Origin: Hydra vulgaris
Taxonomy: Eukaryota > Cnidaria > Hydrozoa > Anthoathecata > Hydridae
Direction: 5' to 3'
DNA length: 64,000 nt
NCBI RefSeq assembly: GCF_038396675.1
Contig: NC_088922.1
Location: 6,712,501 to 6,776,500, forward strand
Shown piece by piece: positions 1 through 13,675 of the stretch. Position numbers and translations under genes: made by a program. Under the pieces are notes generated by a model. The model saw only the letters and a program-made list of their open reading frames with translations, ran no database searches and had not been told where the DNA came from. The stretch's first letter is position 1; each line of letters starts with the position of its first letter.

Positions 1-403
1 TTTTTTAATATATTAACTGAGAGTTTGCTTGTCATTGATATTCCTTAATTAAAATGTCGGAATAAAATGGCTTGATGTTTGAAAAGTAGAGATTTGTATT
101 GTTGCAAGCATCAAGTTAAACATTAATAATGCATTCTTAAAATCATTTAAGTAATTATGTAAATGATTTTCAATTTTTTTTATTTATTTCCATTATTGCG
201 TGCTCCATAAACTGTTTTGCATTTAAAAAAATTGATCAAAGTTAAATGGTTAAAGACTTAATTATAAAATGTTCAAAATATTTTAAGAAAAAAATGTACT
301 GATATCGGTCTATAGTTAGAGATATTTAATTGGTTATTGTTTTTGTAACTTAAACAAACTTTTGTCAACTTTAGTACTTCAGGGAAAATCCCATAATTTA
401 TTG
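1..403 (-). pseudogene. LINE reverse transcriptase fragment (downstream half)
   Basis: Read on the minus strand, this stretch encodes the start of a non-LTR retrotransposon RT domain. GIFPEVLKLTKV (around 375-402) is followed by NISNYRPISV (around 295-325), which is the classic RT motif 1 region. Stops interrupt the frame a few codons later, and recognisable coding fades by about position 200. The upstream part of the same reading frame resumes at 11269, on the far side of a hAT element, so this is one LINE split by that insertion. It is a dead fragment. The clade cannot be fixed from so little sequence. Confidence 0.7.
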
Positions 404-1209
404 ATATAGATCAGCACTGGCCAGAATTTTAGACGCGAGAGGCGCATATAAATAATGACGTGTGCCGAAGAGCCGCAATAAATATGTTGCTATGCTAACT
501 TTAATCTTTAAAAAAAAAATTGGCGAATGTAAATTTAGATTTTTTATACATCAATACTTTGATTTTTCATGTACACAATTTGTATTTAGTGTTTAGTTTT
601 TTTGTATTATTATGTATGTACATAATTTATATTACATTATGTATGTACACAATTTATATTTAGTATTTAGTTTTTTTTACAATAAAGAAAGTAAAAGCTA
701 TTCTTTAAATGTAAACTTGGCTACATAAAATCTGATTCCTTTTTATTCACACTAGAAAACCATTTGTAGAAAATTTGAGAAAGCATCTCTAAATCTTTTT
801 TTTTTTTTTGAATTAACACAATAACAACAATCATAAATTTCCTTATAAAAATAATTGTAAGCAAGATATAAAAATCTAAAGAAAAAAAGGTTTCTTTTTG
901 AAAAAAAATTATTTTAATCTATTTGATCAAAACTTGCTTTAATTTGAGTTGATTAATAATACTTTAATAGCATAAGTTACTAAAAACAGCAAAATATCAA
1001 ATAAATAAACGACTACACAATAAAAAAAAAATTTCAATAAACTTCAATTAAGTTCAAATTACTTTTACAATTGAAAAATATCTTTTCATCATTCAGCAAA
1101 AAATTAGTCATAACAGAGAGAATTCTTTTAACAACATCAAGTATTTTTTGTAAAAGACCATTAGAAAATTCTTCTTGCTTAATAACTTGCATAATTTACT
1201 ATAAATTTA

Positions 1210-2729
1210 TTAGGTACTAAGATTTTCAACACTACTTGTAAGTTTTTTAAAATCTGGTTTTAAGCTTGTAGATAATATTCTAAGCAACAGTAACAAATAT
1301 TCACTAGTTAGATTTGCATGATACTTTGATTTAACAAATTTCATAGTCGAAATTAAAGATTCACATGTATATGTTGAACCAAATTTGAAATAAGTTTTAT
1401 ACTAATCCTTTTTAGTTGAGGATACTTAACTACAGGAACCATTTTCCAAAAATCTAATAAAGCTAGTGTTTTATGCAGCATTTGAAGATTTGATCTTTTT
1501 GGAGATCTAGTAATTCTATTTCAAATTGAGATGTTTCTTTAACTATATTTTCTGGTATTGGACAACCATCACTTATAATATCAATTAAAAAAGGGTTTAC
1601 TAAAAATGCTAATGATGATTTAAGAGCATACAAATCTTTAAACCTGTTTTGAAAGTCTTCGAATAAATTCTGTAGTGTGTATGATTCAATCTTATGATAA
1701 TCATACTGAATTGTAGGATTAGGATTATGAATTATCTTCATTAGAGGAAAATGATTAAAAGTTTTTAAGGTAATATCTTTCTGAAATAGAGCAACCTTTT
1801 TTTGAAAACTAAATATAGTCTGAGCAAGATCAGATATATTTTTTTCTTTTTCCTGAAGTGACAAAACTTAGATTTTGTAAATGTTACATTACATCAGTTA
1901 AAAATAAAAGATCTTGCAAAAAATTCACATCGTCAAAGATTTCAAATGTCATCTTCTTTTCAAGCAAAAAACATTTAATTGGTTCTAATAGTTCTACAAA
2001 CCTATAAAGAACGTCACTACTTGAAAGCCACCTTACAGCACAGTAAAACAACAAGTCACTTGGTTTGTCAGCAAGATCCAATTCACTAGAGAAATTTTTA
2101 AACTGTCTGTGATTTTTTGCGTTAGATCGAATATATTTTACAATCTCCAGCACTGATTTAAAAACAATTGGAAAATTAAAATGTTTTCTTGCTAAATGTT
2201 CTCGATGAATTGCACAATGAACTGGGATAAACTCTGGATACGTAGGATCACTATTTAGTAAACCCATAAGCCCAATGTGTTTTCCAACCATTGCTGTTGC
2301 ACCATCTGTAACAACACTAACAAGCTTGTCTTTAGGAGCATTGGTTTTTATAAGAACAGTGTCAATGGCTTCCTTTAAATCAATTCCACGAGTTGCGTCT
2401 TTTAGCTCTATTAAATCTAGCAACACTTCTTTCACAAGTACATCTAATGTTACATATCTAAGAAATACTGCCATTTAAGGTTTATCTTGAATATCTGTTG
2501 ATTCATCCAATGCTAAGCTGAATGCTTCACAATTTTTTAAGTCATTTAACAAATGCTGTTCAACTTCGACACTAATCTCAGATATTCTTCTTTCAGTTGT
2601 ATGTCGAGAAACAGAAATGTTTGAAATCAACCTTTGAATTTTGCTATTATTAGGATCTAAAATCTATCACATCAAGAAAAATTTTTTTTACTAACTCTCC
2701 ATCGGTGTAAGGATGTTTACTTTTTCCAA
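1210..2729 (-). pseudogene. hAT transposase, middle and C-terminal part (SCAND3/ZBED5-like)
   Basis: Minus-strand coding similar to ZBED5/SCAND3-type hAT proteins. In order: KHPYTDGELV near 2700; RHTTERRISEIS near 2600; LALDESTDIQDKP just before an in-frame stop at about 2475; the block opening MAVFLRYVTLD with VTDGATAMVGK, HCAIHREHLARK and AVRWLSSS; then, in a shifted frame, the segment at 1463-1864. The hATC dimerisation motif CESLISTMKFVKSKYH lies at about 1310-1370, and coding ends at the stop at 1210-1212. At least three frameshifts and several stops make it non-functional. The matching N-terminus is at 10766-11122, separated by the inserted 8-kb block. Confidence 0.8.
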
Positions 2730-2956
2730 TATGTGCGTATGTGGCTTTTTACGGCACCGATTTCAAAGACAAAAACTGTGACCTTTTTTTTCACAGCGTG
2801 CTCGAAGTCGGTGTGGTAAAGATGTATTTATTTGTCTTTTTTTTTTAGAATTTTTTATCAGCTTAGACTTTATTAAAAAAGTAGAATGCTTTATCTTGAA
2901 TAAATTATGGTTTTTTTTCACGTGTAATAAATTTTTCAGTTTTTTTATTGGTATTT

Positions 2957-3440
2957 AAAATTTCGTTCCTATTCTGGCACTGCATTGATATTGAAGGCAT
3001 GTTAGTACATATTTGAAATTTTCCAGTCAACTGTATAAATCTATTTTCTATGTGCCAGCCAAATTTCATTAAAAAATATTCATGGCCACATACCATATTT
3101 TTCGACCCAGTGGAGGTACCATTTCCACCTTTTTTAGTGTTACTGTTACTGTTACACTTTGTAAAACTGTTTCTGCTATTGTTACTGTTACTTTTTGTTA
3201 TAAATTCTCTTGTTTTTTTTTACAGTTACCAGTGATTTTCATTCGGTTTTAAAATTTCGTTTCTGTTCCGGAGGTGCATTAATATTGAAGGCATGTTGGT
3301 ACATATTTAAAATTTTTCAGGCAACTGTATAGATCTATTTTCTATGTGTCTGCCAAATTTCATCAAAAAATATTCATGACCACATACCCTATTATTCCGC
3401 GCAGTGGAGGTATGTATTTCCACTTCCGTTACATAGTGTA
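2957..3440. repeat. Two diverged direct copies of a ~190-bp unit
   Basis: Copies at about 2957-3145 and 3250-3440 share long blocks, such as TTGAAGGCATGTTRGTACAT and ATATTCATGRCCACATACC, in the same order and orientation. The spacer is about 100 bp of TTACTGTTACTG-type sequence. Minus-strand ORFs across the copies have no recognised product. Confidence 0.75.
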
Positions 3441-3969
3441 AGGGAAGGGGCGGTTTTTGACAGTGGAGAACTCTGTATTTTTGATTTTTTATTCATTATA
3501 ATGATATATTTTATTTAGAACTGTTATACAAACTTTATTTTTAATAGCTTTTTACTACTAAGAACATTTGTGTTTTCTTTTTTTATAATTGTTAAAATGA
3601 TTTACACAAAACCTAAACTAAAGTACAATTAAGGTGGTTATATATTAATTTTTTTTTTGATGGCTAACTCTTTTCCTCCACCAAAATTAGTTTAAAGGCA
3701 AAATTCTGCAAAATAAAATTTAAAATGTTAAAATTAAAATTATATAACACTGTTTTATGATGATTCTGCGTAAAATTCATTAAAAACATAAAACAGCATT
3801 TTCTCAGCTTTTTCCATACCCATAATTTACCATATAGCCACTTTAAGCTATATATGATATATAAAAATTATACATATATTTCAAAAAAATTTTTATAGAT
3901 TAATGGTGATTTTTTAAATTATTTAATTACGATTAATAGCCGACCCAATTAAATAGTAGTATTATGATT

Positions 3970-4014
3970 GTTTAATTTAATTTAGTGCATCATGGGCACT
4001 AAATTAAATTAAAC
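3970..4014. repeat. Perfect 19-bp inverted repeat (hairpin)
   Basis: Arms 3970-3988 and 3996-4014 are exactly complementary (GTTTAATTTAATTTAGTGC), with the 7-base loop ATCATGG. It lies about 280 bp upstream of the decayed gene that starts at 4291. No known function. Confidence 0.9.
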
Positions 4015-4290
4015 AAAGCTATTTTATGGTAAAGCTAAAACTTATTTAGCTTGTAATTTTCCAATTCCAGCTCATTTAAATATTGGCTGTAGAAATGGAC
4101 ATGTACTGCATATATTTGCTACTAACAATCATTCATATAAAGTAACTGTAGAACTAATCGTAAGTATTTTAACATCAAAATTTGTATAAGTCAGATTCAG
4201 CAACTAGTTAGAACATCAAAAGTCTTTGTAAACTATTTTTCACGAAATTCGAATTGAAGGAAATTCAGCAAGTAACACAAAACACCAAAA

Positions 4291-6134
4291 ATGAAAAAAT
4301 GCTACTTAACAGATATTAGGAGACTTATATATGGCTACCGATTTAGTCAAATTCCACATCGTACAACTCTAAAACAAATGATGCGTGAGCTTGGTGTGCT
4401 TTCAGACTTACAGACTGCTGAGATAGCATTTACAACAAAAGATCTGACACTTTGTTTTGATGCAACTACTCAGGAGGGTGTTCATGTAAATGCTGTGCAC
4501 TTGACAACGGAATCAGTATGTATGGTTGTAGCTATTGGTCAACTTCCTGGAGGTACAGCTTATGACTATCAGACATTGTTGTACAGCTGAACAAACTTTG
4601 CTACAAGGATGCAAAAGGTACTCTAACTAATCTAAACCATTCTTTTACTTTAACATATTTAGTTTTCTGAATAAAATTTTGAGTTAAAATGAAGTATTAT
4701 AATTAGTGCATGATTTTATTTCACATTCTACTTGCAATTACCAAAATGAGTTTTTTTATGATATTCATAGGTGATCCAAAAGGTTTTGTAACCTTTTTGG
4801 ACCAACACGAGTTGCCCAGAGATTGCTACCACGCTATAGAGGCAACAGACTACATATGCTTTTTCACACATGTGGTATTTTAATCCATCATTATGTCATA
4901 TTGAAGATATTTCTGTGTTCTGGCTTGGCGTTATGCGGAGGTCTGCGAACTAGTTTATTTCAAGACTTTACATCTGAAACAGGTATCTATTTTCTTTTTT
5001 ATACCTGTTCAGTTCATTTGATAAAGTGCTACACAATATTATAGGCTATAGAATTAGTTACAAATATAGTTACAAATACAAATTACAAATAGTAATGACA
5101 CTTGCAAGGTTAACGGGGAGTAAAGACTATTATAAACAAAGATTATTCTTTGCTACTAATTAACTTTTTCACCTTAGGTATCCGTGAGTTGTGTGTTTTA
5201 GCTTTAATTGGAAAGTTACTTTCTGGTCCTTGGATGACAAAATTTTATATTGAACCAGGTACGGGACTTGACTACATATTTGGCATTCAGGTAGTAAAAG
5301 ATGTTCGGAACACTGTTATTGAAAGCAGCAAGAATCCTTTATCTCTTCTTAAACGAAAAACTGATTACTTTGGTAATGATATTGAAGATGTAGTTTTTGA
5401 TTCAATAATCAGCTTTTGCCCAGTTACTGATGAAATGAGTAAAGCATTAGCTGACTGCCTTAATGCAGTTATTAGAGTCAATGACAGGCAGTACAAGCGG
5501 CAACTTGAAATGAGTTCTAATAATCACCTTAAAGACCAGACTAAGTCAGCTAGGCTTCACAACATTAATTCATTTAAACCACAAAGCTTCAAATGCAACT
5601 CTTTGTTTTCTTTCTTCAAAACTTCGTGCCTGCAAAAATAAAACAACTGCTCTGCTATGCAAAAAGCCAAATGATATTCAACAAGTTGATATTATGATAA
5701 TATCAACAAGTTGATATTATTAACCGCTTTTTCTGATCTCTAATGCCAGAAAAAAGCGGTTTACAAATATGCAATGTCATAATGACCTTGAAGTTAGAAT
5801 TTAATAAACGAATGGCAGATTAAAAAATTGCATGCCTGATAAGGTAAAAGAAATGTTTCCTGACATAGAAAATAATGAGGCCTCAGATATTGAAGAAATT
5901 CTTATTGGAGTTTCTATTGGAAGAAGTATTTGCCACATGTGGTTCAATAATGCCACTAACACCTGGGATGTATATTAAGGCAGAATTGTTGGCATTAAAA
6001 AAAAGAAAAGTGATGTATATATAGTTTCCTATTTGAAACCAAAAGAGAATGAAGATGATGATGGTGTTAAGTATGAAGTGAGCAAATATCAACTTTCTGC
6101 ATACATAATAAGTGGTGGTATGGTGATAACATAA
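4291..6134 (+). pseudogene. Decayed multi-exon gene of an uncharacterised family
   Basis: I recognise the family only as an uncharacterised protein common in cnidarian genomes, probably dispersed with mobile DNA. Exon 1 (4291-4617) holds LCFDATTQEGVHVNAVHLTT and GQLPGGTAYDY. It then jumps, with a frameshift near 4580, to QLNKLCYKDAKG, so the central section of the usual protein is missing. Intron 4618-4770 (GT-AG) leads to GDPKGFVTFLDQHELP, a one-base shift, then LPRYRGNRLHMLFHTCGIL and CGGLRTSLFQDFTSETG. Intron 4983-5177 (GT-AG) leads to ELCVLALIGKLLSGPWMTKF and on to a stop at 5641. A separate ORF at 5832-6134, with one internal TAA, looks like a C-terminal tudor/chromo-like module (YIVSYLKPKE, YEVSKYQLSA). 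Intact introns argue against retroposition. The function is unknown. Confidence 0.6.
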
Positions 6135-6158
6135 TAGAAATGTGTAATAGGGTATATG

Positions 6159-6375
6159 CAGGGCGTTAGCCAGAAATAAATTTTATACCGCGTTTTTGCC
6201 GTATTGGGAATTTTTATTGTTGTTGTTCTAGAAAATTTTGGGAATTTTCTAGAAAAGGTCCTAAAAAACTCAAAAAAACACTCAAAAAAATAAAAAGGTC
6301 GTTGACTTTTGGGAATTTTAAGCCCATTGGGAATTCTGCGTTATACGCGGCACCATTGGGCTAGCTAACACCCTG
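6159..6375. mobile_element. 217-bp MITE with CAGGG ends and 5-bp target duplication
   Basis: Termini are CAGGGCGTTAGCCAG and, reverse-complemented from the right, CAGGGTGTTAGCTAG. The subterminal regions also pair (CCGCGTTTTTGCCG against CCGCGTATAACGCAG, then GGGAATT blocks). ATATG is repeated directly at both borders (6154-6158 and 6376-6380). No ORF, so it is non-autonomous. CAGGG termini with a 5-bp duplication resemble the hAT5-type group. It sits just 3' of the tudor-like ORF. Confidence 0.75.
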
Positions 6376-6380
6376 ATATG

Positions 6381-7924
6381 TTATTTTAAATAATAGTATG
6401 TCTAATAAACTTGCATTAACAGATATTATTTACAGATAGTAGGTTAATCTTTATTTTTATAATAAGTTTTGCAGTGCCTAATGTATATCATATTTTCTAC
6501 CCTCACCTTTTTTAAGATAATGAAAAGATTTATAATTATTTAATTTGCTATCATATATACATATATGTATATAGAAATGTAATTTTAGGTAGTCGGTTAG
6601 TTATCGATATCCAACAACCAGGGTTGGCCTGGTTGCAATGAGCTATGGGAAACCAAAGCTCATTTACTATTTGACATAAGGAAATTGCCTGGCTCATGAC
6701 AATTAATGTTAATCATAGTGATGGCTATACATTGTTTCTACCCAGAAAGACAGACTTTTGCTTGCATGGATTGAGAGATGTTAGTGTTTAATTACAATAA
6801 ATCAGAACACTCTAGGCAAATGGCATCTGCCAGATAGTTATACTAACACAATATAACTTTTTTTTCATTATAACTTATAATCAAATCTATTATATTTCAG
6901 CTTAAAAAGTATTGAAGGGTCTACTTCTATTGATTTTTCTGTTTGGTAATGGGAAATGCGTTGTATCAGGAGTTACGTGATTTTGAATTATTTTTAAGTT
7001 AGGAAATCATTCTCATCTTCTCTAATTTGTAATGGTTTTTCAGTTATTGTGCTAAATATCTAATATAATTTCATTTATCTTTTATTGCAAGGTTTTAGCT
7101 ATGATGGCAGCTGGCTACTGTAGATGTTTATCTTAAAGACCTCAAGATTATATTTATTAATTCAGTAATAACAGTTACATCCTAATTTATTATACATTAG
7201 TTAATTGTTTGCCTTAATTTTTTTTAAATTTTATATATCTGATATATTTTATCTTATCTATCATTGCAAGGTTACACAACATGATGAAAACCACACGATT
7301 CCTTCGATGGATGTTGATCTTTTTCATATCAAGATTAAACCGGTTCATGTTTTTTTAGAGATTGATTATGTTTATTAATGCAATAATAACAGTTATATAT
7401 TTATTTATTATCCGCGACATAAGGCATCCTTATTAAATAGGTATAGGGATATTAATTTAAGGGTTTACTTTATTTTAGATATCATTGGATGTGGTTTCGT
7501 TTGCGTACTAAATTTCTAGCTATGGATGTCACAGTTTTGCTTGCTTCAAAAACTAGACTTTCTTCAAAGCTGCAATTCTATTAAAAACATTACTAAGCAA
7601 AAAAGAAAATAATTATTATAGTCTAAATTTTTTGTTAAAGAAGTTAAAAAAAATGTAAAAAAATTATTTTTATTTTTTGCGGTTTGTTGGAATTTATATA
7701 AAGTTAGATAGATATATGGACTACGGAAGGGAAAATAGAGAGCCGTGGTGGACATGCCCCCCCCCCCCTCCATTGTTTAGATGGATTTTTTTGTGTAGGT
7801 TTTTAGTTGAACTATATGGTGTTTTATGATTGTTTTTTTGTACTTCGGCCTCCACTAAAATGTCACGCCTTTTCCGATTTTATATATGTATATATATTTT
7901 TTTGTATATATAACTTTCATTGAA
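6381..7924. other. Gene-free AT-rich stretch with degenerate repeats
   Basis: No coding signal. Two diverged direct copies, about 7079-7200 and 7250-7420, share TTGCAAGGTT, AGATTATATTTATTAAT-like and CAATAATAACAGTTA-like blocks. A C homopolymer lies at 7758-7768. Confidence 0.6.
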
Positions 7925-7956
7925 ATTTATTAGTAACGATATCGTTACTAATAAAT
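7925..7956. repeat. Perfect 32-bp palindrome
   Basis: ATTTATTAGTAACGAT is followed directly by its exact reverse complement with no loop. Part of the sequence (ATCGTTA, TATCGTTACT) recurs in the next 50 bases. Confidence 0.9.
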
Positions 7957-8088
7957 CATAAAATCGTTAAAATAAATAAATATCGTTACTTTTTATCGCG
8001 ATAAAAATTTAAATTTCACCTATACGCTATAGAAAATCTAGCCTTGGTGTATTTTTAATAAGATAAATATATATACCCTTAATCATAA

Positions 8089-8193
<105 letters not shown>

Positions 8194-8253
8194 ATGTTAG
8201 TGTATTTTACAAATAGAGTGCTCAATGTTCTTAAAGAACAGAGCAATAATAAG

Positions 8254-8401
8254 TTAGTAAAAAACACTTATCTACAATTATCTATAATATAAACTTTTTC
8301 TATAAATTGAATTTTTTTTTGAGATTTAGTAACTCTTCCTGATGACCAGCAATTGCGAAACTTAAAGTAGAAAATAACAGTTAGATAAGTGTTTTTTACT
8401 A

Positions 8402-8403
<2 letters not shown>
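8254..8403. mobile_element. ~150-bp MITE-like unit with 20-bp inverted ends
   Basis: TTAGTAAAAAACACTTATCT at 8254-8273 is exactly reverse-complemented at 8383-8402. Between them lies about 110 bp of non-coding sequence. The right end abuts an (AT)n array. No target duplication could be fixed because the flank is repetitive. Confidence 0.65.

Positions 8404-8404
<1 letters not shown>

Positions 8405-8482
<78 letters not shown>
8405..8482. repeat. (AT)n microsatellite
   Basis: Pure AT dinucleotides with one register break near 8441, filling the gap between two MITE-like units. Confidence 0.98.
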
Positions 8483-10341
<1,859 letters not shown>

Positions 10342-10765
10342 TTGTAAATACCGCAAAAATATGCGATATTTTTTTATGCATGTTTTATAAAATTTTGTAA
10401 TAGATTTTACTATTACGTTTTAATCATTAATCATTATTTTACTATTACGTTTTAATCATTATTTTAATTCGAAATTTTTTTAATAACGTTTTTAAATCGT
10501 TTTGCACACTATGCAAAATCATGCACAAATTAACAATAATTCTATTACAAAGCTGCCGTTAACCGAACGCGAGTTTTATATTTAACTTGCATTATTCTTA
10601 AGCAATGCTTCATAAAAAATAATGTTACTTAAATGAGCATAACCTTTTTTGTAACTATTCTTTTTACATAAAGTTTTCACCATTTTTTTACAAATTCAAA
10701 GCTCTTTCAAACCATATATAAAACTTAGATAAATAAATGGTTTGAAATTTTTACACACGTACCTA

Positions 10766-11122
10766 TTCCAAGCTGTAATAAAACTCGCTTCTGTTGCAAT
10801 ATTTGATTCTTTGCTGGAAGATGAAATATTAATTTGTTGATTTTTAAACATTGTTTTAAGTAACTCGATTTTATTTTGTCTATGACATGAAATTATTGGG
10901 TATTCTTCAGAAAAACACATATGTTTTGTTTCATAGTTTAGCATTACATGTCTTATTATGAGCTAGCTCAGTATTGCAAATTAAACACATAGGTTTATTT
11001 TCTTTTTCAATAAATGCGTATTTTTCTGTCCAATCATCATGAAATGATCTGTTCTCATCTTCAATTTTTCTTTTTTTACTTTTATTGTGAAGTGCCTTAT
11101 TGTCGCCTTTTGCTATATCCAT
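10766..11122 (-). pseudogene. hAT transposase N-terminus with BED-type zinc finger
   Basis: Starts at ATG 11122. It contains the BED-like finger: DDWTEKYAFIEKENKPMC, CLIC, then YETKH, with a frameshift at about 10940 between them. The usual first His of the finger appears as Asn. It continues through SSSSKESNIATEASFITAW and breaks off at 10766 at the border of the 8-kb insert. The continuation is at 2729. This matches the start of SCAND3/ZBED5-like hAT proteins. Confidence 0.7.
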
Positions 11123-11268
11123 TTTTCATACAGTCTTCCGGCTATGCATTTTTCATACAGTTTTCCGGCTATGTATAATTCAGGTTTTTATTGACAGTAA
11201 ATCAATAAAACTTTTGAAAAGAGCCGCATGCGCCTCGCGAGCCGCTATTTAGCCATGCCGATATAGAT

Positions 11269-11345
11269 CAAAGACTGCGAATGTTATTTTTGTTGAAAAT
11301 AACTATATTGCTACATTCGTCATCGAAACTTTTAATTTTTTATTA
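11269..11345 (-). pseudogene. LINE reverse transcriptase fragment (upstream half)
   Basis: Minus-strand reading gives FDDECSNIVIFNKNN, then an in-frame stop just before the hAT target duplication. The frame continues at position 403 with SISINYGIFPEVLK, giving one continuous RT region once the hAT is removed. The segment is short, so the call leans on the match across the hAT. Confidence 0.5.
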
Positions 11346-12347
11346 TTTTTATTACTTTTTTTTGTAAATACAATTTAAATTAAAAGTAATTTTAAATTAA
11401 AGTTGCTACTAAGCAGTTTAGGGTGATTTAAAAGTTCATAATATTTCTGAAATGAATTTAGAGTGGTTATAAATTTTTTGTGCACTGTTTAGGCCTAACC
11501 TTGCACAACAAATTCCAAGTTAATTTCAAAAATATCGTCAACTTTAACGAATCTTAATAAAAAGTTATATTGCAAATCATGTAATTTATAAATTATTATA
11601 AATCATAAAAACCACACACAAAGAGTAATATAAATGTATTTCAAATGTTAGTCTGTAGGCCCACACTTAAAATAGATTTATATAACCTTTTATGTGAGAT
11701 TTGCAATAAAATAAATATCAGCATTACTGCAATTTATTAAAAAAACAGCAGCCTTAAGAGCTTATTATACAGAAAAGAAATCATCAGAACTTTGAGGGAA
11801 AAAAAAATTGAAAATAGGCGAGCTGTTATAACCCTGCAGACTTGAGCAAGCTCCATCACAGCAGAAATAATTTTTAATCACACAGTTTTGATATTCCGAC
11901 TTGGTGCTTCTTGTTCTTCATAGCCGATGTTTATTACTTGCGAAAACATTTTCAAAATAGAAAGCCATTGAAGATCAACAATCAAAACTACTCTTATTCA
12001 AACACTTCAAGCTCCACTACAAAAAAAGCCAGCTATTTAGTCGCACAGTGAGATGAAACCTAACATTCGAGCGTCTTCGAACGGTTTTTTGTATCATGAG
12101 TTTTTTTGAATATATGCATTGATAAAATTGAAAAATATTTGCATTTGTCTTGGAAAACTTCAGACGAGAACTAAGAAAACTGCAAAATCATCAAACGAGA
12201 GTTTGCCAATTTAGATTTCTTGATTAGTAGCTACCACTATTGAAGCTGGTGTTTAACGCGTGTGGACCTTTTATGCGGATGCCTCACAACGGGCTACATT
12301 CTAGATGAAGGCCCTTCAGCTGCAAACCAATCTGCTGAAGGAACACT
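11346..12347. other. Gene-free stretch
   Basis: AT-rich, no recognisable coding or RNA gene. Only short features: an AATTTAAATTAAAAGTAATTT-type inverted motif near 11365, and an 8-bp stem CCTTCAGC/GCTGAAGG near 12312-12340. Confidence 0.5.
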
Positions 12348-13675
12348 AAAGCGTGTACACGAAATAAATGTGAAAAAATAAGCACGTCATTTTTTTTCAG
12401 TGGTTGTATTAAAATCTTTTTAATTGTATTGTATTTTGTTTACAACGTGTTGTGGTTTCAAAAAATTATGTCAGTTTTTGGATTTAACTTAAAATTGGTT
12501 TTAAAAATGACAAAAGAAGAAGACGTAATAGAAAAAATTATGCGCAAGTATTTACAAAATCCTAATAGTAGCTACAATTCGATGTCAAATTCGTTGCAAA
12601 TACATTCGTACACCGTTAGTCGTGTTTTCAACGTTTTTCTCAAACAAAATTGATCAAACGCAAATATAGTGGTGGAAGAAAGGAAGGTTTTAAAGATATA
12701 AAACTAGTTAGAAAACTGGTTAACAATTTTAAGAATAACTCAAGGCTTTCACTAAGGGAACGCGCAAAAAATATATGGATTTTCTCATAGTTTTGTTGCA
12801 AAAGTTAGAAACAAACGTGGTTTTCATTCTTTCAAAGCACAAAAAGTGCCCAACCGTTCTGAAACTCAACAAAAAAGTGCAAGTACCCGCGGCAGAAAGT
12901 TGTATGATAATTTTATTTCTAAAAATTTCTGTATTATTGAAGACGATGAAACTTATATCAAGTACGATCATCAACAAATTCCTGGTGCTGTTTATCATAT
13001 TGTCAAATATAGAGAAAAAGTAGATAAGAAATTTAAATAAACAAAACATGACAAGTTCGCTAAAAAAGCTTTGATTTGGCAAGCTATTTGCAGATGTGGC
13101 AAAAAATCAGCACCATATATTTCTCAGTCCACACTTTCTGGTCAAATATTTGTTAAAGAATATTTATAAAAACACCTTTTACCTCTCATTAAATCACACA
13201 ATAACAGACCTGTGTTCTGACCTGATTTAGCTTCGATTCATAATTGTAAACTAGCTATGGAACGGTATAAAAAGAATAATGTGAAATTTGCCTAAAACAG
13301 AAAATCCTCCAAGCTACGCAGAATTAAGAGTTATTGAAAAGAACTGGGCTGTTATTAAAAGAAAAATGAAAAAAAAAAAAAAGCTTTAAATAGTTTTGAT
13401 TCTTATTAAAGCTTTGCAGAAACATTAAAGATATTAAAATTTCATTTAAAAAAGCATCAAATAGTTTGATTCTTATTCTGTACGCACGCTTCTGGGTACC
13501 ACTAAAGCAAAAGCTCGAAATTTTATTAGATTTTCACAGGAATAATTAATTTTTTTTTTAATGTTTCATTTTCTTATATTATTGTATTAAAACTATTACT
13601 TGGTTCAAAATAAAAATTGAAGAGTACTTTTTTTAGTTGTTTTACTACTTTCATATTTATTTCGTGTACACGCTT
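12348..13675 (+). mobile_element. Tc1/mariner-superfamily element with intact terminal repeats
   Basis: AAAGCGTGTACACGAAATAA at 12348 is mirrored at the right end (to 13675) by the same sequence in reverse complement; similarity extends over about 28 bases with one mismatch. The interior encodes a decayed transposase on the plus strand. The left flank is TA; the right flank is TG, so the expected TA duplication is not perfect. Total length 1.33 kb. Confidence 0.85.
12507..13550 (+). pseudogene. DD37E-type Tc1/mariner transposase, degraded
   Basis: Starts with a MTKEEDVIEKIM helix-turn-helix region (SYNSMSNSLQIHSYTVSRVF). Later, in another frame, comes the first catalytic aspartate in CIIEDDETYIKYD, then WQAICRCGKKSAPYISQ. 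A PDLASIHNCKLAMERYKKNN segment carries the second aspartate, and the E lies in ELRVIEKNWAVIK. Allowing for one frameshift, about 37 residues separate the last D and E, matching the DD37E group rather than DD34D. Stops and frameshifts occur at 12651, 13037 and near 13165, 13220 and 13290, and a poly-A slip lies near 13370. It is dead, but the domain order is complete. Confidence 0.8.

Noticed and set aside
2275-2478. Plus-strand ORF opposite the hAT transposase
   Set aside because: Antisense shadow of the transposase frame with no match of its own.
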